From NCBI GenBank assembly GCA_002371135.1, contig DFGB01000047.1, positions 10,627 to 23,207 of the forward strand: a stretch of 12,581 bases of DNA, given 5' to 3'. Source of the DNA: Verrucomicrobia bacterium UBA3761. GTDB lineage: Bacteria; Verrucomicrobiota; Kiritimatiellia; RFP12; UBA1067. Below, one piece after another: positions 1-5,582 of the stretch. The notes below the pieces were generated by a model. That model was not told the DNA's origin. It searched no databases and saw only the letters and a list, made by a program, of their open reading frames with translations. Positions within the stretch are counted from its first letter, which is position 1, and the number at the start of each line of letters is the position of its first letter. Made by a program: the position numbers and the translations under genes.

Positions 1-61
1 GGCAACATTTTCGCACTGGCAACTTCAAGCGCCACGGCCGCGACAAGCACGGCCCTCCCGC

Positions 62-85
62 TTTTCACCCTTTCAACTTTTCAAA
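62..85. repeat. YTTTCAAC octamer repeat spanning a stop codon
   Basis: Three contiguous units TTTTCACC, CTTTCAAC and TTTTCAAA. The last contains the TGA stop of the pseudouridine synthase (81-83). Same family as 2251-2282 and 5485-5532. The remaining bases 1-61 hold no recognised gene. Confidence 0.7.
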
Positions 86-788
86 TAGCGTACACAATAT
101 CGGACGGAGGGAGGGCGGAGATTTCCATGCGCTCGCCGGTGACCGGGTGGTTGAAGGCGATCGAAACGGAATGCAGCAGCAGGCGGCGGGGCGGACGGCG
201 CAGGCGTTTATCCTTCGCTTCGTCGCCATAGAGTTCGTCGCCGACGATGGGCGAGCCTAAATGCGCAGCGACGAGGCGGATCTGATGCATGCGGCCTGTC
301 TCTATTGTAAACTCGACCAGTGAAATACCGCCTTTTCTGGAAAGGGTCTGCCAACGGGTCTTGGAGTATTTACCGTCCGCGACGCCAATAGCCATGCGCT
401 TTGAGTCCCAAGGCCTGCGGCCGATGGGCGCTTCCAGTACGCCCGATGGCGGCTTTGGTGCGCCGTGAACGACGGCGAGGTATTTCTTTTCGATCGTCTT
501 GTGCGATTCGAAATCCTCCCTCAACTTCCTATAGGCGCGCTGCGTCCGGGCGAAGAGCATCACGCCGCTCGTCCCTGCGTCAAGCCTGTGCACGACGCCA
601 GGGCGCTCGACGCTCCCCACTCGGGCCATTTCAGGAAATTCGGCGACGAGCAACTGGCTGGCCGTCCCCTTCTCGTGGCCGGGCGAGGGATGGGTGAACA
701 TGCCGGACGGCTTGTCGATTGCGATTATATCCGCATCGCAGTATAGGGTGGCAAGCGTCAAGGGGCGTCTTGGAATTGCACGGTCCAT
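81..788 (-). CDS. RluA-family RNA pseudouridine synthase (235 aa)
   Basis: Isomerises specific uridines in rRNA or tRNA to pseudouridine in the cytosol. The protein shows the family motifs in order: IIAIDKPSGMFTHP (residues about 21-34), the catalytic HRLDAGTSG (67-75, with Asp70), the YLAVVHG strand (about 103-109) and GRMHQIRLVAAHLGSPIVGD (165-184). There is no N-terminal S4 domain, so it belongs with the short RluA/TruC-like members rather than full-length RluD; the target uridine cannot be told from sequence. The frame is open further upstream, to 968, but that extension lies inside miaA and is not family-like, so I chose the ATG at 786-788. This start overlaps the miaA end by 31 bases, has no clear Shine-Dalgarno sequence, and suggests translational coupling. 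The TGA stop (81-83) lies inside a GTTGAAAR-type octamer repeat. It is the last gene of the pyrF-miaA block. Confidence 0.92.
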   Translation of the reverse strand: MDRAIPRRPLTLATLYCDADIIAIDKPSGMFTHPSPGHEKGTASQLLVAEFPEMARVGSVERPGVVHRLDAGTSGVMLFARTQRAYRKLREDFESHKTIEKKYLAVVHGAPKPPSGVLEAPIGRRPWDSKRMAIGVADGKYSKTRWQTLSRKGGISLVEFTIETGRMHQIRLVAAHLGSPIVGDELYGDEAKDKRLRRPPRRLLLHSVSIAFNHPVTGERMEISALPPSDIVYAI

Positions 789-1450
789 GGTCCGTGTGCG
801 AGCCAACAGGCGCGAACGGCCTCCGGAGTTGGCGCGACCCAAATGGGCGTCGCCTGATGCCGAAACCACGTGGCCTGGCGTTTGGCAAGCTGGCAGGTAC
901 GTATGAAAATCTTTTCCTTCGTGTCGCCCTCGCGATATCCGATGGCGAGGGAGGCTGTGCGGCTCCAAACGGGAAATTCGCGATGAAGGGCGGCTTTTTC
1001 ATCTTCGAGGCCGCCAGAATACATCTCGTCGAGGCGGCGGGCGATGCGTTCACGCAACACGGCGCGGTCGACATCGAGGACGGGATACTCGGGCGGCGGT
1101 TTAGACCACTTCCTGTCCAGTCCGCGCAAGAGCGCGGAGAAATAGAGTCCTGTGCCGCCTGTGACAATGATGGGCTTTGACGCCGGGATTGCGCGGGCCC
1201 AGACGGCGGCGGCACGCAACCACGCGCCGGAAGAAAATTCCTCTGCGGGCGTCACGATATCGACCCCGCCCATCGAAAACTCGGCAATCTCCTCCTTCGA
1301 GGGCTTCGCCGTGCCGATATCCATGCCGCGGTAGACGAGCATGGAATCGGCACTGAGGATTGCGGCGCCCATTTCGCGGGCGAGAATCGCAGCTATGGCG
1401 CTCTTCCCGCTTGCGGTGGGACCGGCGAGGATATAGGCTTTACGCTCCAC
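758..1450 (-). CDS. miaA: tRNA dimethylallyltransferase MiaA, compact form (230 aa)
   Basis: Transfers a dimethylallyl group from DMAPP to N6 of A37 in tRNAs that read UNN codons. Visible motifs: P-loop GPTASGKS (10-17), DSMLVYRGMDIGTAKPS (35-51), TGGTGLY (about 97-103), and KRQATWFR (190-197) near the C-terminus. The start is GTG (1448-1450) and overlaps the pyrF stop by 11 bases. The family is usually about 300 residues. Here the chain passes directly from LLRGLDRKW (107-115) to LDVDRAVLRERI (125-136). The usual helical stretch with VDP..A..I.PND..R..RALEV is absent, about 50 residues by comparison with remembered E. coli MiaA. The usual PHHLID-type histidine region is replaced by SMGGVDIV (59-66). 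The frame is intact, so this looks like a reduced but maintained enzyme rather than a pseudogene; activity is inferred. Confidence 0.9.
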   Translation of the reverse strand: MERKAYILAGPTASGKSAIAAILAREMGAAILSADSMLVYRGMDIGTAKPSKEEIAEFSMGGVDIVTPAEEFSSGAWLRAAAVWARAIPASKPIIVTGGTGLYFSALLRGLDRKWSKPPPEYPVLDVDRAVLRERIARRLDEMYSGGLEDEKAALHREFPVWSRTASLAIGYREGDTKEKIFIRTCQLAKRQATWFRHQATPIWVAPTPEAVRACWLAHGPWTVQFQDAP

Positions 1451-2138
1451 GCATTTCAGCGAGAATGGCGGCCGCGGCCGCGGCCGGGTCGGGAGCGCAA
1501 AGGATGGGGCGGCCGACGACGAGATGCGTAGCGCCGTCGCGGACAGCGTTCGCAGGCGTCGCTACGCGCTTCTGGTCGCCAAGTTCCGCATTCGCGGGCC
1601 GGACGCCCGGCGTGACGAACAGCGTCCCCTTGCGAAGAGACTTCGAAAGCACGCCGACTTCGAGCGGACTCGATACAAGCCCGTCCGCGCCGCTTGCGAC
1701 GGCGAGCCGCGCCATCGAGCGGACTTGCTCGGCGGGGGTGCGCCCGGCGACGCCTATGTCGACGAGGTCGGCCTGGTCCATCGACGTCAGAAGCGTCACG
1801 GCGAGAATCTTCGGCGCGGCCGCGCCGAACTCCGCCGCCGCATCGGCCGCCGCGCGAATCATCGCGTTGCCGCCGCATGCGTGAATCGTCATGAGATCGA
1901 CTCCAAGCTTCCCTCCTGACTTCACCGCACGCTCGACCGTCCGCGGAATATCATGGAATTTCAAGTCGAGGAATATCTTTTTGCCGAGGTCTTTCACGGC
2001 CTTGACGACATCCGGGCCCTCGGCCGTATACAGCTCAAGGCCGATTTTGTAGAACGAAACGGCCTCGCCAATCTCCTTCACGCGCGCCACCGCTTCTTCG
2101 CGGCTCTGCACGTCCAACGCGACAATCAATTCTGACAT
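1440..2138 (-). CDS. pyrF: Orotidine 5'-phosphate decarboxylase
   Basis: Decarboxylates OMP to UMP, the last step of de novo pyrimidine synthesis, in the cytosol. It is a TIM-barrel protein of 232 residues, close to the usual 230-245. Key sites are visible: VALDV (6-10), FYKIG with Lys31, the catalytic LDLKFHDIP (57-65: Asp58, Lys60, Asp63), VTPGVRP (175-181), GDQKRVATP (187-195) and VVGRPI (207-212) for phosphate binding. The ATG at 2136-2138 gives the canonical N-terminus MSELIVALDV. No Shine-Dalgarno sequence is seen upstream; the sequence before it is AT-rich and made of TTTTTCGA-type and octamer repeats. It is the first gene of a three-gene overlapping block with miaA and the pseudouridine synthase. 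Confidence 0.97.
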   Translation of the reverse strand: MSELIVALDVQSREEAVARVKEIGEAVSFYKIGLELYTAEGPDVVKAVKDLGKKIFLDLKFHDIPRTVERAVKSGGKLGVDLMTIHACGGNAMIRAAADAAAEFGAAAPKILAVTLLTSMDQADLVDIGVAGRTPAEQVRSMARLAVASGADGLVSSPLEVGVLSKSLRKGTLFVTPGVRPANAELGDQKRVATPANAVRDGATHLVVGRPILCAPDPAAAAAAILAEMRGA

Positions 2139-2164
2139 GGTAATTACAATTTGCTGGTTGAGAA

Positions 2165-2197
2165 ATTTTCGGTTTTTCGAGTTGTTCGATTTTTTGA
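2165..2197. repeat. TTTTTCGA-type octamer repeat upstream of pyrF
   Basis: Four degenerate units with roughly 8-base spacing: ATTTTCGG, TTTTTCGA, TTGTTCGA (after one extra G) and TTTTTTGA. The same motif recurs as a tandem array at 7597-7628. It sits 30-70 bases upstream of the pyrF start and could lie in the pyrF leader; no convincing promoter was found around it. Confidence 0.5.
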
Positions 2198-2250
2198 TTT
2201 ATTTCATGCATCCCTTTTTTTATCGCAGAGACCCGGGAAGACCGAGAGGC

Positions 2251-2282
2251 TTTTCAACTTTTCAACCTTTCAACTTTTCTCT
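2251..2282. repeat. YTTTCAAC octamer tandem repeat
   Basis: Contiguous 8-base units TTTTCAAC, TTTTCAAC, CTTTCAAC, then a degenerate TTTTCTCT that merges into the CTCTGCG nonamers. This is the reverse complement of the GTTGAAAR array at 5485-5532 and matches the array at 62-85. It lies between the small coiled-coil gene and pyrF. Confidence 0.8.
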
Positions 2283-2305
2283 CTGCGCACTCTGCGTCTC
2301 TACGG
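2279..2305. repeat. CTCTGCG-type nonamer tandem repeat
   Basis: Three 9-base units: CTCTCTGCG, CACTCTGCG and TCTCTACGG, directly abutting the YTTTCAAC octamers. Only this locus in the window shows an array; a single inverted half-copy occurs at 2224-2231. Confidence 0.55.
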
Positions 2306-2340
2306 TAAAAACGAGAGGCTTGAAACAATCGGAAAATTCT

Positions 2341-2616
2341 CTATTTCGCCTCGCTCATGCCGTCCGGGAGATGCGGGGTGGCGAGTTCCAGAAGGCGGTC
2401 GAGTTTGGATTCGATGCGGTCGAGACGGCGGTCGATTGCATCGGCGCGGGCATCGACTCCGGCGCGAGTGCGCTCGTGTTCGCTCTCGATGGAATCGCGC
2501 AAGTCGCGATGCGTAACACCGCCCGTGAAATACAGCGCAACGGCCGCGCAAAAACCCAGCGCCACTGCAAGCAGAAAGAGGAATAGCATCCTCTTCGCTC
2601 TGCGCAAGTCGCTCAT
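2341..2616 (-). CDS. Small membrane-anchored coiled-coil protein (91 aa)
   Basis: I do not recognise a named family. The protein has a basic N-terminus (MSDLRRAKR), one strongly hydrophobic segment (about residues 10-31), and then a highly charged helix (about 36-78) in which Leu/Ile recur with heptad spacing (LRDSIESE, AIDRRLDRIESKLDRLLELA), predicting a coiled coil. By the positive-inside rule the coil would face the periplasm. The ATG (2614-2616) shares an ATGA overlap with the stop of the preceding PH-tail membrane protein, so the two are probably translated together and may interact. It is the last gene of the five-gene block that starts at the cysteine desulfurase. The stop is TAG at 2341-2343. 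Confidence 0.75.
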   Translation of the reverse strand: MSDLRRAKRMLFLFLLAVALGFCAAVALYFTGGVTHRDLRDSIESEHERTRAGVDARADAIDRRLDRIESKLDRLLELATPHLPDGMSEAK

Positions 2617-3110
2617 GACGCAGCCTCCTCTGTCGCGGGCTTCGCAAGCAGTTCGTGGAGTTCCTTGACTCCATTGTGATGCCAGGAGTCTAGCACGAGC
2701 GTGCCAGATTCAAGGATGACGCGCGAGATGCCCTTCTTCTCCCACTGTCCATCGTCGACTTTCTTCACATCAGACCAAGCGAAGCGACGCCCCTTCCACG
2801 CAAAGCCTTCACCGTCGAAGTCGACCTTTAGGCGCGAAACGACGAACAAGTGTCCGCCTATGACAAGCGCGGCAAGGAACGCGATTGCCATGAATTGCTT
2901 CTGACGCGGAATGGCGGAATCGTAAAACTTCTGCGCCGCCGCTTCGCTCTCTGGCTCGGCGTTCTCGTGCGCGGCCATATAAAGCTGGCGGGGGGTCTGG
3001 GACGGATAGCCAACGTAGCCGTCATAGCCAAACCAGCATCCCATTCCAACCATGAGAAGCGTGACGGCCAAATGGCGGATGAAGAATTCTTTATTGAGAG
3101 AGAGTTTCAT
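2613..3110 (-). CDS. Two-TM membrane protein with PH-like C-terminal domain (165 aa)
   Basis: Function unknown. There are two hydrophobic segments, about residues 13-33 and 73-92, separated by a polar loop of about 40 residues. A C-terminal cytosolic region follows (about 95-158) whose pattern FAWKGRRFAWSDVKKVDDGQW...ISRVILESGTLVLDSW resembles bacterial PH-like (bPH, YdbT/DUF304-type) domains that follow TM segments; this is an assignment by eye. The start ATG (3108-3110) overlaps the end of the upstream protease-like gene by 20 bases, and the TGA stop overlaps the next ATG by 4 bases. The tight packing argues that it works with the neighbouring envelope proteins. Confidence 0.8.
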   Translation of the reverse strand: MKLSLNKEFFIRHLAVTLLMVGMGCWFGYDGYVGYPSQTPRQLYMAAHENAEPESEAAAQKFYDSAIPRQKQFMAIAFLAALVIGGHLFVVSRLKVDFDGEGFAWKGRRFAWSDVKKVDDGQWEKKGISRVILESGTLVLDSWHHNGVKELHELLAKPATEEAAS

Positions 3111-3966
3111 TTTTCCGGGCCCTTCTGAACCCGACCATGGCGGGTTCGATGAGAATGTCGCAATTTTTTAGAGTATCTGAACCGATACGGTTGAGGGGCT
3201 GGGCGCTCAGGAGCGGCATGGCGGGAATTCTGGCGTCAGAGGCAGGGAAGGTGATTTCGCCTTCCACGCCGGGGAGGCATTCGATGCCTTGACCGGCGAC
3301 GTTGACATCCGTTGCGCCAATGATGAAGGCATTCGTGCTTGCCGCAGGCCAACCGGCGTCCTTGGGGAAAAAAGTGAACGATGCGCCAGAATCGATGAAC
3401 ACCGTAGCATCGGGCTTTTCGCACTTGAGCGTGATGGTGAGAGGGTCTTCGAGGTTCGTGCGGCGGGCGGGCGCGAACCCCTCGCGGGCGCTCGCCGGCG
3501 CCGAGAACTCCACATATCCGCCTCCAAGCGAAATGATGGTCCGCGTAAGCCCCAGCATGTTCATGCCGAGAATGCCATCGAGCTGGCGACGGCTCGCGTC
3601 TGCGACGTGCGCGAGATCGAGCACCATCACGGGGCATGGGCCGAAATCCATCTCACCTAATTTGAACGACTTGACCTCGGTGATGGACGGCTCGACTTTG
3701 ACATTCGTGACGCCGCCAAGGCGGACGGGCTCGAGCGCGTTGCCGGGAAGATTTTTTTCAAGGAAGCCTCGGTCGAGGGTCGTGTGCGTGGCGCCCGTAT
3801 CGACAAGCAACTTGCACTTCACGCCGTCGATTTCGCCTTCGACAATCGGGAAATTGCTGCCCGGCGCGACCGTGAGCGGGACTTTTGCGCAGAAAGCCGA
3901 GCCCGCCGCGAACAGAAACGCCGCGAAGACGGTCGCACGAAGCGATGAAAGTGCGGTGCGCTTCAT
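3091..3966 (-). CDS. Secreted two-lobed aspartic-protease-like protein (291 aa)
   Basis: Likely a periplasmic peptidase of the retropepsin/pepsin clan. A signal peptide covers about residues 1-27 (basic MKRTALSSLR, hydrophobic VFAAFLFAAGSA). Two aspartic-protease half-sites are seen: LLVDTGATHTTLD (53-65, Asp56) and VFIDSGASFTFF (189-200, Asp192). Each is followed by a family-like glycine element: DGILGMNML (130-138) in lobe 1 and RIGSDTLKNCDILIEPAMVGF (260-280) in lobe 2. Most bacterial DTGA proteins carry one lobe and dimerise, so one chain carrying both Asp motifs is unusual. The ATG start shares an ATGA overlap with the upstream lipoprotein gene, and the end overlaps the next gene by 20 bases. 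Peptidase activity and substrate are inferred, not shown. Confidence 0.85.
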   Translation of the reverse strand: MKRTALSSLRATVFAAFLFAAGSAFCAKVPLTVAPGSNFPIVEGEIDGVKCKLLVDTGATHTTLDRGFLEKNLPGNALEPVRLGGVTNVKVEPSITEVKSFKLGEMDFGPCPVMVLDLAHVADASRRQLDGILGMNMLGLTRTIISLGGGYVEFSAPASAREGFAPARRTNLEDPLTITLKCEKPDATVFIDSGASFTFFPKDAGWPAASTNAFIIGATDVNVAGQGIECLPGVEGEITFPASDARIPAMPLLSAQPLNRIGSDTLKNCDILIEPAMVGFRRARKNETLSQ

Positions 3967-4301
3967 TCTCGCCCTCTGGTGTTGATATATCCGGCGATGC
4001 CGGTTTTGTTTTCCGGGAAGACGACTTCGATTCCTTTATCCTGTAGCGCCATGCGCAGATTGGTCTGGGCGACCTTCATGGAATCGTAGCGCAGCGTGAT
4101 GCGCTTGTTGACGGTGTCGAGCTTTACGCTCTGAGCGTCGACGCCCTCGTAGCGAGCGAGCGCGACGGCCGCATCCCGCACTTGCGACTCGGCGAGGCTC
4201 GGAGTCTCGATTGTCGTCTCGCGCCAATCCTCGCGGCGGCATCCGGCAAGCAGAGAAGCGACGGCAAATATGACGAGAAGTTTTTTCATGGCGTTGCTCA
4301 C
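3963..4301 (-). CDS. Lipoprotein with HMA-like fold lacking CxxC
   Basis: A small predicted lipoprotein. MKKLLVIFAVASLLAGC gives a lipobox with Cys21. The remainder (about 27-95) has the beta-alpha-beta-beta-alpha-beta order of heavy-metal-associated (HMA, ferredoxin-like) domains: TTIET, ESQVRDAAVALARYEG, AQSVKLDTVN, KRITLRYDS, NLRMALQDKG, IEVVF. The metal-binding CxxC of true HMA domains is absent; the only cysteine is the lipidation site. I list the GTG start (4299-4301), which makes a GTGA overlap with the cysteine desulfurase stop. The ATG at 4287-4289 gives a more typical lipoprotein N-terminus (MKKLL) and is equally possible. A role in metal trafficking is not supported without the cysteines. 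Confidence 0.78.
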   Translation of the reverse strand: MSNAMKKLLVIFAVASLLAGCRREDWRETTIETPSLAESQVRDAAVALARYEGVDAQSVKLDTVNKRITLRYDSMKVAQTNLRMALQDKGIEVVFPENKTGIAGYINTRGRE

Positions 4302-5482
4302 TTGAACGTCGTCGGATCGGAGTCGGGTCCGAAAGGCGAGAGATCGCGCAGGAGTTTGACCACCTTCGGCATTTCTTCAAGCACGTAATCGACTTCGTCC
4401 ATCGTGTTGTAGCGGGAGAGGGAGAAGCGAACCGAACCATGGACGGCGGTAAACGGGACGCCCATAGCGCGGATTACGTGGCTGGGGTCGAGCGAACCCG
4501 AGGCGCAGGCCGAACCTGTTGAAATGCAGATGCCGCGGTCGGAGAGGTGGTATGCGATGGCTTCGCCCTCGATGTACTTGAAGCTGAGGTTCAATGTGTT
4601 GGCTAGGCGGTGTTCGCGGTCGCCGTTGAAGACGACGTCCGGGCAGGAGGCCAGAAGGCCGCGCTCCAGCTTGTCTCGCATCGCTGCGAGGCGCTGCGTT
4701 TCTTCCTCCATGCCAGTGCGGGCGAGGCGACACGCCGCCGCAAGCGCCATGATGTACGGGACGTTCTCGGTGCCGGCGCGGCGCGAACCTTCCTGGTGGC
4801 CGCCAAGCATGAACGGCTTGAGGCGAGTCCCCTTGCGCACGTAGAAAATGCCGATGCCCTTGGGCGCGTGGAACTTGTGGCCGCTCATCGAGAGCATGTC
4901 CACCGGCACCTTCTTGACGTCGATCGGGAGCTTGCCCGCCACCTGCACGGCGTCGGTATGGAATATGGCGCCGCATTCCTTGCAGATTTCAGCGATTTCC
5001 GCGACGGGGAAGACGGTCCCCGTTTCGTTGTTCGCCCACATGAGCGAAACGAGCGCCCTTTTCGCGCCCTTGAGTTCGGCGCGGAGCGCGTCAAGGTCGA
5101 TCTGGCCGCGCGAATCGACGCCGAGTTCGATCACCTCGTGCCCCTGCGCCTTCAAGCGGCGGCAGGGCTGCAACACGGCGGGATGTTCCACGGCGGAAGT
5201 GATTACCTTGAGCTCCTTGCCGTAGTAGTCGGCCGTGCCGCGTATGGCGGAATTGTCGCTCTCGGTCGCGCAACTCGTGAAAACAATCTCCTCCGGCGAG
5301 GCGTTTATGAAAGAAGCGACTTCTTCCCGGGCCGCGGCTACGTCTTTTGCGATCGCACCGCCGAACGCGTGCATGGAACTCGGGTTCCCATACTTCTCGC
5401 CGAGAAACGGCAACATCGCCTCCACGGCTTCTGGCGCGACTCTCGTCGTGGCGTTGTTATCGAAATAGACTATGCGCTGCAT
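4298..5482 (-). CDS. nifS: NifS/IscS-type cysteine desulfurase (394 aa)
   Basis: A PLP enzyme that removes sulfur from L-cysteine to form an enzyme persulfide and alanine, supplying Fe-S cluster assembly or tRNA thiolation. Visible sites: YFDNNATT (6-13), YGNPSS (31-36), TSCATESDN (69-77), AVEHPAV with His100 (97-103), SLMWANNETG (146-155), the PLP lysine in SGHKFHAPKG (200-209, Lys203), and the persulfide loop STGSACASGSLDPSHV (321-336, Cys326), which is of the class I NifS/IscS type. The length is normal. The ATG (5480-5482) sits directly after a run of TTTCAAC-type octamers with no Shine-Dalgarno sequence. No IscU, IscA or thiouridylase gene is adjacent; instead the stop overlaps a lipoprotein gene. 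Confidence 0.96.
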   Translation of the reverse strand: MQRIVYFDNNATTRVAPEAVEAMLPFLGEKYGNPSSMHAFGGAIAKDVAAAREEVASFINASPEEIVFTSCATESDNSAIRGTADYYGKELKVITSAVEHPAVLQPCRRLKAQGHEVIELGVDSRGQIDLDALRAELKGAKRALVSLMWANNETGTVFPVAEIAEICKECGAIFHTDAVQVAGKLPIDVKKVPVDMLSMSGHKFHAPKGIGIFYVRKGTRLKPFMLGGHQEGSRRAGTENVPYIMALAAACRLARTGMEEETQRLAAMRDKLERGLLASCPDVVFNGDREHRLANTLNLSFKYIEGEAIAYHLSDRGICISTGSACASGSLDPSHVIRAMGVPFTAVHGSVRFSLSRYNTMDEVDYVLEEMPKVVKLLRDLSPFGPDSDPTTFK

Positions 5483-5484
5483 CA

Positions 5485-5532
5485 GTTGAACAATTGAAAG
5501 GTTGAAAAGTTGAAAGGTTGAAAGGTTGAAAA
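5485..5532. repeat. GTTGAAAR octamer tandem array, six units
   Basis: Six contiguous 8-base units: GTTGAACA, ATTGAAAG, GTTGAAAA, GTTGAAAG, GTTGAAAG and GTTGAAAA. This is the longest copy of the octamer family in the window; the same unit appears inverted at 62-85 and 2251-2282 when read on the + strand. It ends two bases before the cysteine desulfurase start codon, so it forms the immediate leader of that gene if transcription begins upstream. Confidence 0.88.
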
Positions 5533-5571
5533 GTCCTAAAACCTCTAGAACCTCTAGTTCATCCAGGACTT
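5531..5571. repeat. Inverted repeat with inner AACCTCTAG nonamers
   Basis: AAGTCCT (5531-5537) is the exact inverse of AGGACTT (5565-5571). Inside are two tandem nonamers AACCTCTAG (5540-5548 and 5549-5557), which give an alternative small hairpin CTAGA/TCTAG (5545-5549 with 5553-5557). It lies just after the GH51 stop codon. It could slow or end GH51 transcription, but the following T run on the minus strand is only four bases, so it is a weak terminator candidate. Confidence 0.5.
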
Positions 5572-5582
5572 AAGACTGCCAA

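Larger units (their letters stand above)
2243..2321. repeat. Direct repeat CGAGAGGCTT flanking a repeat block
   Basis: A 10-base direct repeat, CGAGAGGCTT, lies at 2243-2252 and 2312-2321 and brackets an octamer array and a nonamer array. Nearby, CGCAGAGA (2224-2231) is the inverse of TCTCTGCG (2280-2287). This arrangement could be the edges of a small mobile or amplified intergenic repeat, but no transposase or target-site duplication supports that. Confidence 0.4.

Noticed and set aside
789..968. N-terminal extension of the pseudouridine synthase
   Set aside because: The 60 extra residues are antisense-free but lie wholly inside miaA in another frame and do not resemble an S4 domain.
2139..2160. 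TGTAAT as a -10 box for pyrF
   Set aside because: It lies only four bases before the ATG and has no -35 match at 16-18 bases upstream.
2224..2321. Miniature transposable element
   Set aside because: Flanking direct and inverted repeats exist but are short, not nested as terminal inverted repeats plus target duplication, and overlap low-complexity repeats.
2137..2586. 149-codon + strand frame crossing the pyrF upstream gap
   Set aside because: It translates the octamer and nonamer repeats and the antisense of the coiled-coil gene; composition is not protein-like.
5485..5532. CRISPR array
   Set aside because: Units are 8 bases and contiguous with no spacers; no cas genes are present.
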